The notes below the pieces were generated by a model. The model was not told the origin of the DNA, did no database searches, and was given only the letters and a program-made list of their open reading frames with translations. DNA of 64,000 nt from the NCBI GenBank assembly GCA_036946625.1, contig JAQIIU010000003.1, positions 2,183,001 through 2,247,000 on the forward strand, written 5' to 3'. A program made the position numbers and the translations under genes. Below are positions 1 to 8,657 of the stretch, piece by piece. Position 1 is the stretch's first letter. Every line of letters starts with the position of its first letter. This DNA is from Methylorubrum populi (lineage in GTDB: Bacteria; Pseudomonadota; Alphaproteobacteria; Rhizobiales; Beijerinckiaceae).

Positions 1-560
1 CCCTCGGCCGGCTGTTCTCGCCGCCGCTGTTTCCCGTGACCCTCGACGTGCTGCCCTGCACCTTCGAGCATCACGGCTTCCGCGCGGGCGAGCCGCTGAC
101 CTTCGCCGACGGCAGCCGGGTCGACACCATCCTGCTCGACCATCCGCAGGGCTCGACCGGCTACCGGTTCGACCATGCCGGCAAGCGTCTCTGCGTCATC
201 AGCGACATCGAGCACGGCGCCGACTGGCCCGACCCGGAGCTGTGCCGCTTCGTCGAGGGGGCCGACCTGCTGGTCTACGACGGCATGTTCACCGAGGGCG
301 AATATCCCTGCTGCAAGGGCTGGGGCCACTCCACGTGGCAGAAGGGCGTCGAGCTGGCCAAGGGCTCCGGCGCCAAGGCGCTCGCGATCATCCACCTGCA
401 CCCGGCGCATTCGGACGCGCAGTTGCGCAAGGTCGAGGCCGAGATGCAGGCGGTGATGCCGACCGCCTTCATCGCCCGCGAGCGCCAGTCGATCGAAGTC
501 GGCCGCCCGATCGTGCCGCTGGCCGATCCGCCGGTTCTGGCCCTCGCGCGCCGGGCCTGA
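1..560 (+). CDS. MBL-fold metallohydrolase, 5' end outside window
   Basis: The frame is already open at base 3 and stops at 558-560, so only the C-terminal ~185 residues are present. The fragment has the layout of metallo-beta-lactamase-fold hydrolases: SDIEHG, then VYDGMF, GHSTW and IIHLHPAHSD, which carry the later metal-binding Asp and His residues. The N-terminal HxHxDH metal motif would lie before the window. The substrate cannot be told from this part; relatives include phosphodiesterase-like and uncharacterised hydrolases. The frame runs through the first possible internal start (GTG at 36) without a ribosome site, which supports a start further upstream. Confidence 0.8.
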   Translation, partial: LGRLFSPPLFPVTLDVLPCTFEHHGFRAGEPLTFADGSRVDTILLDHPQGSTGYRFDHAGKRLCVISDIEHGADWPDPELCRFVEGADLLVYDGMFTEGEYPCCKGWGHSTWQKGVELAKGSGAKALAIIHLHPAHSDAQLRKVEAEMQAVMPTAFIARERQSIEVGRPIVPLADPPVLALARRA

Positions 561-689
561 GGCGAGCCGGACTTCCTTCCACGCACCGGTGATGCGTACC
601 GGCGACTGGCCGAGGCGCGGGTTTCCGACATTCCGCTCCACGACCTCGAAGGCTTTGCCAACACGCCCGCAAAGCCCTACCTTTCGGAC

Positions 690-935
690 ATGACGCGGCC
701 GATCCGATTCGAAGAGTCCGTGCTGGACCGTTCCACGGTTCGCGGGCTGCTGAGCACCGTTGCCCTGCGCACCGACCAGAAGTCCTGGGACGGTGAACTC
801 GTGCCGGCGGGAGCCTCAGGCACGATCGTCGAGGTTCTGAAGGGCGGTGAGGCCTATGTCGTCGACATCGCCGAGCCCTTCGATGCCATCGTGACCGTCA
901 GGGCACCCGAACTGGACGACATCGATGGCAGGTAG
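690..935 (+). CDS. small DUF4926-like protein
   Basis: 81 residues with ATG start. The middle (GTIVEVLKGGEAYVVDI, about residues 45-61) resembles the DUF4926 pattern, a small beta-rich fold of unknown function. The next gene begins 3 bases after its stop on the same strand, so the two are almost certainly co-transcribed. Such tight pairs of one ~80-residue and one ~110-residue protein are typical of toxin/antitoxin or immunity-like modules, but no toxin fold can be recognised here; that role is inference. Confidence 0.6.
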   Translation: MTRPIRFEESVLDRSTVRGLLSTVALRTDQKSWDGELVPAGASGTIVEVLKGGEAYVVDIAEPFDAIVTVRAPELDDIDGR

Positions 936-938
936 CGC

Positions 939-1280
939 TTGCTGGAAGCGGACCATCCCCTCCGCGTTCGCATCGTCCGCTTCGAGAAGATCTCCGATTA
1001 TCTGTTGAGCCGCCGAACCGCGAAGTCGCTCAGTCGCTACACGTTCTTCACCGCATACGGCTTCGATCCCGACGACCCGCAACGACTGGTCGATGCGATC
1101 GACCGGCATCCGGAAACCGGCCTCGTGACACCGCTGCCGAGCGACATCTACGGGCAGCGCTGGAACGTGGTCGGCCCGCTCATCACGCCGGATGGCCGCA
1201 ATCCGGTGATCCGGACGGGTTGGATCAAGGATACAGCGGGCCCGGCGCGCTTCGTCACCGCGATCCCCAAGGCCGGATAG
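939..1280 (+). CDS. DUF6883-like protein, partner of the preceding gene
   Basis: 113 residues from a TTG start 3 bases after the upstream stop, consistent with translational coupling. Features are KISDYLL near the N terminus, SRYTFFTAYGF, a GLVTPLPSDIYG segment and WNVVGPLITPDGRN followed by IRTGWI, matching my recollection of the DUF6883 family that is often found beside DUF4926. No membrane segment and no known catalytic motif are visible. The stop codon merges with a palindrome at 1280-1329 that could terminate the pair. Confidence 0.55.
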   Translation: MLEADHPLRVRIVRFEKISDYLLSRRTAKSLSRYTFFTAYGFDPDDPQRLVDAIDRHPETGLVTPLPSDIYGQRWNVVGPLITPDGRNPVIRTGWIKDTAGPARFVTAIPKAG

Positions 1281-1329
1281 AGCATCGTCTTCTTCCGAAA
1301 GCCGGCAGCCGCCTTTCGGGACGATGCTC
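1280..1329. repeat. palindrome downstream of the small gene pair (repeat family 2)
   Basis: Outer arms GAGCATCGTC and GACGATGCTC enclose inner arms CCGAAAG and CTTTCGG, giving a nested stem-loop. Related sequence occurs at 8565-8652 and 11846-12143, so this is a dispersed extragenic palindrome rather than a dedicated terminator. It sits exactly between the stop of the plus-strand pair and the end of the minus-strand permease and could stabilise or terminate both messages. Confidence 0.65.
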
Positions 1330-1442
1330 CGGAACAAGCTCCGCCCGGCGCGGGCCGGACGGGATCTTCCGTCACGCCGATGTCCGGCCATCGCCGCCAT
1401 GCGCGGTCGATCGTCCCCGCTCGGCGGGGACCGGCCTCGAAC

Positions 1443-2933
1443 TCACAACGCCGTCGTCGCGCCCGCACCCTCCTCGCGGCCGATGCGGCTGTGCTTGCGG
1501 CTCCAGGCGAAGTAGATCACGAGGCCGATCGCCAGCCAGATGACGAGCCGCAGCCAGGTCTCGCCGTCGAGCGAGAGCATCATCGCGAGGCAGAACAGCG
1601 CGCCGAGGATCGGCACGAACGGCACCAGCGGCGTGCGGTAGGCCCGCGGCGCGTCGGGCTGGGTCCGGCGCAGGATGACCACGCCGGCGCAGACGAGGAT
1701 GAAGGCGAGCAGGGTGCCGATGCTGGTCATGTGGCCGAGCTGGGAGATCGGCAGGAAGCCGCCCAGCGCGCTCGTGAACACCATGAAGAACAGGTTCGAG
1801 CGGTAGGGCGTCTTCCAGGTCGGGTGGATCGCCGAGAAGAAGGCCGGCAGCAGCCGGTCCTGCGACATCGAGTAGAACACCCGGCTCTGGCCGAGCAGGA
1901 GCACGAGGATCACGGTCGAGAAGCCGCAGATCACGCCGAAGGTGACGAGGCCCTTGAGCCACGGATACGGCGTCGCCGCGATGGCGGTGTTCACCGGGGC
2001 GGCGTCGCCGCGCATGGCTTCGTAGTGGACGAGGCCGGTCAGCACGCCGGCGAAGGCGATGTAGAGCGCGGTGCAGATCGCCAGCGAGCCGAGGATGCCG
2101 ATCATCATGTTGCGCTGGGGGTTCTTGGCCTCCTGCGCCGCGGTCGAGACCGCGTCGAAGCCGACATAGGCGAAGAACACCACGCCGGCCGCACGCATCA
2201 CGCCGCTCCAGCCGTACTCGCCGAAGGTGCCGGTGTTGGCCGGCAGGAAGGGGGTGTAGTTCTGCGCCTTGACGTAGAACAGGCCGACGCCGATCACCGT
2301 GAACACCACGGCGAGCTTGATCATCACCACGACGCCGTTGACCCGGGCCGATTCCCGGATGCCGATGATGAGCAGCGTCGAGGCCGCGACCACGATCAGG
2401 ATCGCCGGCAGGTTGACGAGGCCGTGCGCCACCGTGCCGTCGGCGAGCTGATAGGTCTCGAAGGGCGAGTGCACGAGGGAGCCCGGCAGGTTGATGCCGA
2501 GCGAGTCGCGCAGGAAGCGGGTGACGTAGCGCGACCAGCTCACCGAGACGGTGGCCGCGCCGACCGCGTATTCGAGCACGAGATCCCAGCCGATGATCCA
2601 GGCGACGAACTCGCCCATCGTGGCGTAGGTGTAGGTGTAGGCCGAGCCCGCCACCGGGATCATGCCGGCGAGCTCGCTGTAGCACATGCCGGCGAGCGCG
2701 CAGCCGATCGCCGCGATGGCGAAGGAGAGCGTCACCGCCGGGCCGGCATGCTCGGCCGCGGCGATGCCGGTGAGCGAGAACAGGCCGGCGCCGATCACCG
2801 CGCCGATGCCGAGCCCGACCAGGCTCCAGGGGCCGAGATGGCGCTCCAGTTTGTTCTCGCCGGCCTCCGCGTCGGCATTGAGCCGTTCCAGCGTCTTGAT
2901 CCGGAAAAGGTCACTCGCCAAACCCGACGCCAT
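1443..2933 (-). CDS. amino acid permease, APC superfamily
   Basis: 496 residues, the usual length for cationic-amino-acid-type APC transporters. The N terminus carries GLGIGAVIGAGLFSLTG, the helix-1 substrate/sodium-site signature, followed by about 11-12 further hydrophobic segments including ELAGMIPVAGSAYTY (helix 3) and a long C-terminal pair. It should import amino acids across the inner membrane; the specific substrate is not visible. The ATG at 2933 is followed directly by a cytosolic N-terminal helix typical of the family. It stands alone, with the IS-split tenA gene upstream. Confidence 0.88.
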   Translation of the reverse strand: MASGLASDLFRIKTLERLNADAEAGENKLERHLGPWSLVGLGIGAVIGAGLFSLTGIAAAEHAGPAVTLSFAIAAIGCALAGMCYSELAGMIPVAGSAYTYTYATMGEFVAWIIGWDLVLEYAVGAATVSVSWSRYVTRFLRDSLGINLPGSLVHSPFETYQLADGTVAHGLVNLPAILIVVAASTLLIIGIRESARVNGVVVMIKLAVVFTVIGVGLFYVKAQNYTPFLPANTGTFGEYGWSGVMRAAGVVFFAYVGFDAVSTAAQEAKNPQRNMMIGILGSLAICTALYIAFAGVLTGLVHYEAMRGDAAPVNTAIAATPYPWLKGLVTFGVICGFSTVILVLLLGQSRVFYSMSQDRLLPAFFSAIHPTWKTPYRSNLFFMVFTSALGGFLPISQLGHMTSIGTLLAFILVCAGVVILRRTQPDAPRAYRTPLVPFVPILGALFCLAMMLSLDGETWLRLVIWLAIGLVIYFAWSRKHSRIGREEGAGATTAL

Positions 2934-3093
2934 GTCCGCTCACCCTCATGCCAGCCTCGGCCCTCTCCGCGAGGTGCCCGAGCCGTTTCTCCGATCGATC
3001 GCAGAACCATCGCGCACGCGACGGCCCGTCGCAACATCGCCCTGCAAGGAAACGGCCAAGTTGCAACGCGCGTGAACGCCGCGCGATCAGATC

Positions 3094-3153
3094 GGCCAAG
3101 TCAGATCCCGATAGGCCAAGTCAGATCCCGATAGGCCAAGTCAGATCCCGATA
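3094..3153. repeat. three perfect 20-bp tandem repeats at the tenA 3' end
   Basis: The unit GGCCAAGTCAGATCCCGATA occurs three times without a mismatch. On the minus strand the copy at 3134-3153 encodes the natural TenA ending YRDLTWP; the next copy is read in a shifted frame, adds IGI and supplies the stop at 3121-3123. The array is therefore a duplication of the gene's own last codons. Confidence 0.9.
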
Positions 3154-3653
3154 GGCCCCATCCCAGAACCCGTATTCGAGGCGGGTGGCGTGGGCGTAGG
3201 CCGCGTGCATGCGGGCGCGCAAGGGAGGCGAAGCCTCCGCGGCCGCCTCGTCGGCCGCCGCGATCATCGCGGCCACCGCCGCGCCGAACGCCTCGCCGGC
3301 ATAGGTGTCGATCCAGGCGCGGTAGGGATTGTCGGGCCGCGCGCGGGAGAAGATGTCGCGGCCGACCTCGGCGTAGATCCAGAAGCAGGGCAGGAGCGCG
3401 CCGAGCACGGTTTCGTAGGGCTCGGCGTAGGCCGACGCCATCAGCCACGCGACGTAGTGGTCGCAGGCCGGAGACAAGGGCGTGGCCGCGAACGTCTCCG
3501 CATCGATGCCGTAGGCTTGAAAAAAGCCGCCGTGCAGCGCCCGCTCGACCACGATCGCGGTCTCGGCGCCGCGGGCGAACTGCACGATCCGGTCGGGACG
3601 GGGCGCCTTGGCGGCGGCGAGGGCCAGGGCCCGGCCGAAGCCGATGAGGTAGT

Positions 3654-4697
3654 TGTTTGATCCCAGGGTTTGATGGTGCACTCTTCACGTTGGAGTGGAG
3701 GGACGCGCTATGGGCCAAGTTCTTCACGGCAGCGCCACCACGACGGAGGCAGTCCGTCGAGCGATCCAGCATAGTCAAGCGAGCCTGAGGGCGCTCTCGA
3801 AGCGCTACGGGATCAACCGGAAGACGGTCGCCAAGTGGCGGCAGCGGACCTCGGTCGCCGATCAGCGCACGGGTCCGAAGGATCCCCGCTCGACGGTGCT
3901 GTCACAGGAGGACGAGGCGGTCGTCGTCGCCTTTCGCCGCCATACGCTCCTGCCGTTGGACGACTGCCTCTACGCGCTCCAGGCGACGATCCCGCACCTG
4001 ACCCGTTCGTCGCTGCATCGGTGCCTGCAGCGCCACGGCATCAGCCGACTGCCGGAGGTCGACGGTGACAAGCCCAAGCGGTCACGCTTCAAGACCTGCC
4101 CGCTCGGCTATTTCCACATCGATCTGGCCGAGGTTCACACAGCCGAAGGGCGACTCTACCTGCTCGTCGCTATCGACCGCACGACCAAGTTCGCCTTCGT
4201 TGAGCTCCACGAGAAGGCCACGCGGCGGGTCGCAGGTGACTTCCTCCGCCATCTCATCGAGGCCGTGCCTTACAAGGTGCACACGGTGCTCACCGACAAC
4301 GGCACCCACTTCACCACGCCCGGCAACGTCGCCTCGGCCGCTTCCGTCATCAAGGAGGCGATTGTAGCCGGCGAGACCTTCCGAGCCCACAGCTTCGAAC
4401 TTGCCTGCGCCCGCAACGATATCGACCATCGGCTGACCAAACCGCGCCACCCCTGGACGAACGGTCAGGTCGAGCGGATGAACCGCACGATCAAGGACGC
4501 GACGGTCAAGCGCTACCATTACGACAGCCACGCGCAACTCCGTGCGCACTTGGCCGACTTTGTCAGCGCCTACAACTTCGCACGCCGTTTGAAGACCCTG
4601 CGCGGCCTCACGCCCTACGAAGCCATCTGCAAGGCATGGTCCGCTGAGCCCGGCCGCTTCAGGTCAAACCCGCTCCACCAAATGCCGGGACCAAACA
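3654..4697 (+). mobile_element. IS481-type insertion sequence, copy 1 (1,044 bp, in tenA)
   Basis: The ends are imperfect inverted repeats, TGTTTGATCCCAG on the left and the complement of TGTTTGGTCCCGG on the right, giving TG...CA termini. GGTAGT flanks both sides (3648-3653 and 4698-4703), a 6-bp target duplication. It encodes one DDE transposase. The deduced protein is identical in the copies at 13507-14550 and 54497-55540, and all three have exactly the same length, so the expansion is recent. Confidence 0.93.
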
Positions 4698-4702
4698 GGT
4701 AG
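3710..4702 (+). CDS. IS481-family transposase, copy 1
   Basis: About 330 residues from ATG 3710 (a GTG at 3695 is an alternative). The N-terminal helix-turn-helix is in ALSKRYGINRKTVAKW; the rve/DDE core has Asp in FHIDLAEV, Asp in VLTDNGTHF and Glu in WTNGQVERMNRTIK. The frame is still open at the last base of the element: the right inverted repeat is read as PGPN, and the AGG TAG that ends the protein lies in the target duplication and tenA flank. No stop codon is encoded by the IS itself. Confidence 0.92.
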   Translation: MGQVLHGSATTTEAVRRAIQHSQASLRALSKRYGINRKTVAKWRQRTSVADQRTGPKDPRSTVLSQEDEAVVVAFRRHTLLPLDDCLYALQATIPHLTRSSLHRCLQRHGISRLPEVDGDKPKRSRFKTCPLGYFHIDLAEVHTAEGRLYLLVAIDRTTKFAFVELHEKATRRVAGDFLRHLIEAVPYKVHTVLTDNGTHFTTPGNVASAASVIKEAIVAGETFRAHSFELACARNDIDHRLTKPRHPWTNGQVERMNRTIKDATVKRYHYDSHAQLRAHLADFVSAYNFARRLKTLRGLTPYEAICKAWSAEPGRFRSNPLHQMPGPNR

Positions 4703-4889
4703 TGCGCATCCTGCACGATGTAGCGGCGGAAGCGCTCCGGGCTCAGCGAGCCCTCCGCCAGTTCCGCGTTGAAGGGCATGGTGCGGATGGTCTCGTAGGC
4801 CGCGCGGTTGCGGGCCCAGGCTTCTTGCGAGAAGGACGCGGCAGAGGTGATGTCGGCCAAGAACGGCGCTCCGTCGCTTCGAGAAAGGA

Positions 4890-5579
4890 TCAGCCCTGCC
4901 GCTGCGCCTGGGTCACCGCCACGTGGATCAGTTCGGCCAGCGTGCGCACCCTGAGCTTCTGGCGCATCTGCGAGCAGGCGTTGGTGACGGTCTTGTAGCT
5001 GACCGAGAGGTCGGCGGCGATGGCGCCGTAGGACTTGCCCTGGGCGAGGCGGGCGAGGATCTGCTGCTCGCGCGGCGTCAACTGCGTCTCCGGGGTGCGG
5101 CGCGGGTCGGCGCGCAGCATGGCGACCTCGGTCGCGAGCCGCCGGTCGAGGAAGACGTCGCCGGCCCGCACCCGCTCGAAGGCCTGGAACAGCTCGCTCG
5201 AGGCGTGGTCCTTCAGCACGTAGCCGAGCGCGCCCGCCTCCAGCGCCCGCGAGACGATGACGGGATCGTTGTGCATCGAGAAGACGAGCACCCGGGTCTC
5301 GGGCGCGACGGCGCGCATGCGCCGGATCAGGGCGAGGCCGGCCAGCCCGCTGCCCTGGAAGGTCAGGTCGCAGATCACCACCGGCGGACGCAGACGGTGG
5401 AAGGCGCGGTAACCGGAGACGACGCCGGTCGCTTCCACCACGGTCTCGATCCCGGCATCCTCCAGCACGCGGCGGCAGCCCTGCAGGACGATGGGGTGGT
5501 CATCGACGACCAGGACGGGCGGGGGGGAGCCCTTGTGCGGGCCCGCCTTCGCCAGGGAGGTGCTGACCGGCGCGTTCAT
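4890..5579 (-). CDS. LuxR/NarL-type response regulator, MxaB-like
   Basis: 229 residues from ATG 5579. Receiver domain: VLVVDDHPIVLQG near residue 22, phospho-acceptor Asp in VICDLTFQGSG, and the conserved Lys in GYVLKDHA. A LuxR helix-turn-helix follows (LTPREQQILARLAQGKSYGA). Over its whole length it is strikingly like MxaB at 60041-60721 (shared VLQG.RR, VVSGYR.FHR.RP, VLVFSMH.DPV.VSRALE.GALG.VLKD, QGKSY.AIA). The kinase gene ends 10 bases upstream, so the pair is an operon. A role in the methanol-oxidation regulatory network is inference from the paralogy. Confidence 0.9.
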   Translation of the reverse strand: MNAPVSTSLAKAGPHKGSPPPVLVVDDHPIVLQGCRRVLEDAGIETVVEATGVVSGYRAFHRLRPPVVICDLTFQGSGLAGLALIRRMRAVAPETRVLVFSMHNDPVIVSRALEAGALGYVLKDHASSELFQAFERVRAGDVFLDRRLATEVAMLRADPRRTPETQLTPREQQILARLAQGKSYGAIAADLSVSYKTVTNACSQMRQKLRVRTLAELIHVAVTQAQRQG

Positions 5580-5589
5580 CGTCCACGCA

Positions 5590-7107
5590 TCACTCGGGTT
5601 GCGGCGCGGCGGGCGAGGACGAAGCCTCGTCCCCGTCGCGCTCGGGATCGATCGGTAGGGTGATCCGGACAACCGTTCCGGAGGGGCCGTCGTCAAGGGC
5701 GGCCTGGCCGAGGGCGAACCGGCCGCCCAGGGCCTCGACCCGCTCGCGCATCCCCGACAGGCCGAGGCCGACGCGGTGGCCGGGGCCGACGCCGCGGCCG
5801 TCGTCCTCGACGCTCAGCCGCAGGCGCGTCGCGCCGGCCGCGTCGGTCTCCTCGGCGGCCCGGGCGCGGACGCGGCGGGCGCCGCCGTGGCGCACGGCGT
5901 TGGTCGAGCTCTCCTGGATGCAGCGGAACACGGTGAGGTCGACGATGTCGCCGTAGCCCCGGGCCAATCCCTCGAACACGCCCTCGAAGGCGGTGTCGGG
6001 ATGGCGCCGCTGGAAGTCGCGCAGCAGCAGGTCGAGGCAGTCCGTCAGCGGCACCTCGCCGAGCCCGTGCGGGCGCAGGCGGTTGAGCAGGCCGCGGTTG
6101 AGGGTCTGGACCTGCCCGACGATGCTGCCGATGTCGCCGGCCCGCGCCGCCAGCCGGGTGCGGTCGATCTCGCCCGAGGCCGCCGCGAGCCGCGCCACCG
6201 AGGCCGCGTTCGCTTCCAGAGCGAACAGGCAGGGGCCGAACTCGTCGTGGAGTTCGAGGGCGATGCGGGCGCGCTCGTCGTCCTGGGCGGTCAGGAGCTG
6301 CCGGTTGAGCCGTCCGTTGGCCCCCCGCGCCTCGGCCAGGGCGCCGGCCACCCGGTTGAAGCGCTCGGCGATCACCGCCAGTTCGCGCGAGGCCGGCGGA
6401 TCGAGATGGGCGGTGTCGTCGTGGCGCTCCAGCCGGGTCAGCCCGTCGGCGAGGCAGCCGAGCGGCCGCAGGATGCGGCCGAGAGCGAGATAGAGGGCGG
6501 CCAGCACCGCGAGGTTGAGAACGAGGCCGGCGAGCGCGAGCGAGCGGGCATAGCCCCAGACCTCCTCGATCTCGTCGCGCGGCTCCGTGGTGATCGCCGC
6601 GGTGCCGATCCGCTCGGCCTTCACGGCGATGGGCAGGTCGTGCCGGCGCGGCTCGGGCGCGATCAGCCGGACGAACCAGCGCGGCGCCATGCGCACCCGC
6701 CCCCGCTCGGACGGACCGAAGCCGACCCGCCGCCCTTCCGCGTCGAGGATGGTCACGCGCACGTGGCGCAGGGACTGGAAGCGCAGGTCGAGGGTGTGGA
6801 GCACGCTCTCGGGGCTGGGGCTGCGCAGGGAGCGGATGGTGTCGGCCACCAGCGGTTCGACGGTCGAGAGGCTTGCCGCCATCTCGACCTGCACGGCGCT
6901 GCGGGCGGTGAGCACGATCACGCCGCAGGAGGCGAGGACGGCGGCGATGTCGATGGCGAGCACCGCCAGGATCAGGCGCGTGCGCGTCGGCCAGCCGGCC
7001 CAGAACGGCACGGCCGCCTCCGGCCGCGCCGCGCGCGGCGCCGGATCGGAAACGGATCGCGCCATCGCGGAGGCGAGAGACGGCTGCGTCGCGGATGGAA
7101 TCGGCAC
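5590..7107 (-). CDS. HisKA_3-type sensor histidine kinase
   Basis: 505 residues. A membrane helix around residues 44-68 (ILAVLAIDIAAVLASC) and another near 190-210 (SLALAGLVLNLAVLAALYLAL) frame a periplasmic sensor of about 120 residues. HAMP, then dimerisation with the phospho-His in ALELHDEFGPCLF, and a HATPase domain ending in GLGLSGMRERVEALGG follow. This is the kinase class that pairs with NarL/LuxR regulators, matching the next gene. The start may be the ATG at residue 15 (MARSV). The ligand is unknown. Confidence 0.9.
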   Translation of the reverse strand: MPIPSATQPSLASAMARSVSDPAPRAARPEAAVPFWAGWPTRTRLILAVLAIDIAAVLASCGVIVLTARSAVQVEMAASLSTVEPLVADTIRSLRSPSPESVLHTLDLRFQSLRHVRVTILDAEGRRVGFGPSERGRVRMAPRWFVRLIAPEPRRHDLPIAVKAERIGTAAITTEPRDEIEEVWGYARSLALAGLVLNLAVLAALYLALGRILRPLGCLADGLTRLERHDDTAHLDPPASRELAVIAERFNRVAGALAEARGANGRLNRQLLTAQDDERARIALELHDEFGPCLFALEANAASVARLAAASGEIDRTRLAARAGDIGSIVGQVQTLNRGLLNRLRPHGLGEVPLTDCLDLLLRDFQRRHPDTAFEGVFEGLARGYGDIVDLTVFRCIQESSTNAVRHGGARRVRARAAEETDAAGATRLRLSVEDDGRGVGPGHRVGLGLSGMRERVEALGGRFALGQAALDDGPSGTVVRITLPIDPERDGDEASSSPAAPQPE

Positions 7108-7577
7108 GGGCCCTCGCGATCGATCAGGCCACCGCCCGCCGATGGCGCCGCGGACCCCTCGGGCCCGGGACTATTCGGCAAGCCGACATCGGATAAAAGT
7201 CTCGGATTCCTGCTCTTTCGGCACGGGATGCACCGTGGCCGATCACCTGGCGAAAGTCCATGCCGACGCCGTGCCGCGAGGTCGCACGTCACACTGATGT
7301 TTTTCTTATGATCGGATGTCCACGCGCGCCGACCGGCCCGGCCCGACCGACACGCTCCGTTAAACCGCTTCCCCTAAAGATCCCGCACGGGAACCGACCG
7401 GGACGAGACTTGGCCGAGGCGCGCACGACGCGCCGGAGGCCGGCCGTTGCGCGTGTATCCACCAGATTCGCATGGACGGCGGGTGCTTGAATTCTTCTCA
7501 GGCACCGCCGGACATCTTGCCGCCGCATTGCCGAGGCCGTCTTGTCGCAGGGGAACAACGTGCAAGAGGCCGACCGC
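7108..7577. other. 470-bp divergent intergenic region
   Basis: This lies between the divergently transcribed sensor kinase and the anchored protein at 7578. It must hold the promoters for both. I see no coding frame with a recognisable protein and no clear consensus promoter; short AT-richer patches occur near 7195-7215 and 7295-7320. Confidence 0.5.
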
Positions 7578-8396
7578 ATGTCGGTGGCGATCCACCCGTC
7601 CGAGACCCGCCGGCCCGCTGGCCGGCCGACATTCCGTCCGCGGCTGAAGGCGATGGCGGTCCTCGCAGGCGGGGGCGTCACCCTGCTCGCCTTCACGCTC
7701 GGCGCCTTCTCGTTCTTCTCCGATCTCGCCGGTCCGCGGGCCAAGCCCGTGCGGATCGCGCCGGTCGCTTCGCAATGGCCGGACCTGAAGGACGGCGTTC
7801 CGGCACTGGCCGAAGCCCCCGCCGCATCGCCGCCAGTTTTGCGCCAAGCGAGCCGGCCCGCAGCCGAACCGGCCCCGGCCACCCCGGTCCGATCCATCCC
7901 CGTCGCGCCGGCTCAGGCGTCCGTTCCGGCTCCGACGCCCGCGCAAGCGGCTCTGCCGATCGAGCCCGCGCCCACGGTGCCGCCGGCGGCACGGACGGCG
8001 GCGTCCGTCGGCCCGGCCAGGGTCGCGATCCCGCTCCCCCCGAGCCGGACCGAGACGGTGAAGGCCAAGACGGTGAAGGCCAAGACGGAGCAGCCAGCCC
8101 GGTTCGTGTCGCTGCCCGCCCCGAAGGCCAGGGAAGCCGCCGGGACGGAGGCCAAGGCCGTCGCCTCCAAGCCTGACACGACCCAATCCGAAGCCGGGCA
8201 CAGGCTCGCTCCGCCGGCGCGCAACCGGACCGCGGAGGCGCAGCCGGCGCAGACCGCCTCGGCTCAGGCCCCCGCCCCGCAGCCGGCCCAAGACGCCCCG
8301 GACGAGCCGGAACTGCTCGGCGTCAAGATCCCGGGTGGCCGTCAGATTCGCGAGGGCTGGGATTCCGCGGTCAACGGCCTGCTCGGCGGCCAATGA
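7578..8396 (+). CDS. single-pass membrane-anchored Pro/Ala-rich protein, unknown function
   Basis: 272 residues from ATG 7578, preceded by AGAGG at a suitable distance (a TTG at 7542 would add 12 residues). A short basic cytosolic N terminus is followed by one membrane helix (VLAGGGVTLLAFTLGAFSFF). The remaining ~210 residues are dominated by Pro, Ala, Val and charged residues, including a direct repeat VKAKTVKAKTE. The C terminus ends in a more ordered ELLGVKIPGGRQIREGWD segment. It looks like an extended periplasmic linker protein; no family is recognised. GC and amino-acid bias suit a native gene. Confidence 0.65.
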   Translation: MSVAIHPSETRRPAGRPTFRPRLKAMAVLAGGGVTLLAFTLGAFSFFSDLAGPRAKPVRIAPVASQWPDLKDGVPALAEAPAASPPVLRQASRPAAEPAPATPVRSIPVAPAQASVPAPTPAQAALPIEPAPTVPPAARTAASVGPARVAIPLPPSRTETVKAKTVKAKTEQPARFVSLPAPKAREAAGTEAKAVASKPDTTQSEAGHRLAPPARNRTAEAQPAQTASAQAPAPQPAQDAPDEPELLGVKIPGGRQIREGWDSAVNGLLGGQ

Positions 8397-8427
8397 CGCG
8401 CCGCGCGGCAGAGGCTTCCGCCGCCGT

Positions 8428-8655
8428 TCGTCATCGCGAGGCTTCAGCCGAAGCGATCCGGACCGCGACGCAGGCCGGATGAGGCGTTCGCGTCGTTCAG
8501 GCCCGCACGCCGACCCGGCTCGACCCCCGAAATCCCGCGCCTCGGGATCGACCCGCTCGCGCATCGTCCCGGAAACCGGCTCCAGGGCGATGCGCTCGAC
8601 GCTTGTTCCTGCACCGTCTTTTCGAACAAACCGGAGGCCACCTTTCGGGACGAGG
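8428..8655. repeat. two extragenic palindromic elements
   Basis: 8428-8470 carries CATCGCGAGGCTTCAGCCGAAGCGATCCGG-type sequence, found again at 42737-42770. 8565-8652 is an intact copy of repeat family 2 (arms GCGCATCGTCCCGGAAACC and the complement of AGAGCCTCGTCCCGAAAGG). They occupy the gap between two convergent genes. Confidence 0.65.
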
Positions 8656-8657
8656 CT

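Larger units (their letters stand above)
3121..4860 (-). pseudogene. tenA: TenA-family aminopyrimidine aminohydrolase split by an IS481-type element
   Basis: The N-terminal 52-odd residues lie at 4698-4860 and the rest at 3121-3653. Removing the IS and one copy of its 6-bp target duplication GGTAGT rejoins them in frame as QDAHYL|IGFGRALAL. The family signature is clear: SPACDHY with the catalytic Cys, PCFWIYAEVG, and a C-terminal LEYGFWDGAYRDLTW. TenA proteins (thiaminase II) salvage degraded thiamine by hydrolysing aminopyrimidines. In its present form the gene cannot make a full protein. Precise insertion with an intact duplication means the loss is recent and reversible by excision. Confidence 0.9.

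Noticed and set aside
1380..3134. A 584-residue plus-strand frame
   Set aside because: Antisense shadow of the APC permease; composition is dominated by Arg, Glu, His and Asp repeats with no fold.
3094..3153. CRISPR array
   Set aside because: Three 20-bp units abut with no spacers and overlap a coding 3' end; no cas genes. I see no CRISPR in the window.
4890..7107. Naming the kinase/regulator pair mxbDM or mxcQE
   Set aside because: Similarity to MxaB is clear, but I cannot tell which named pair, if any, this is without a sequence comparison.
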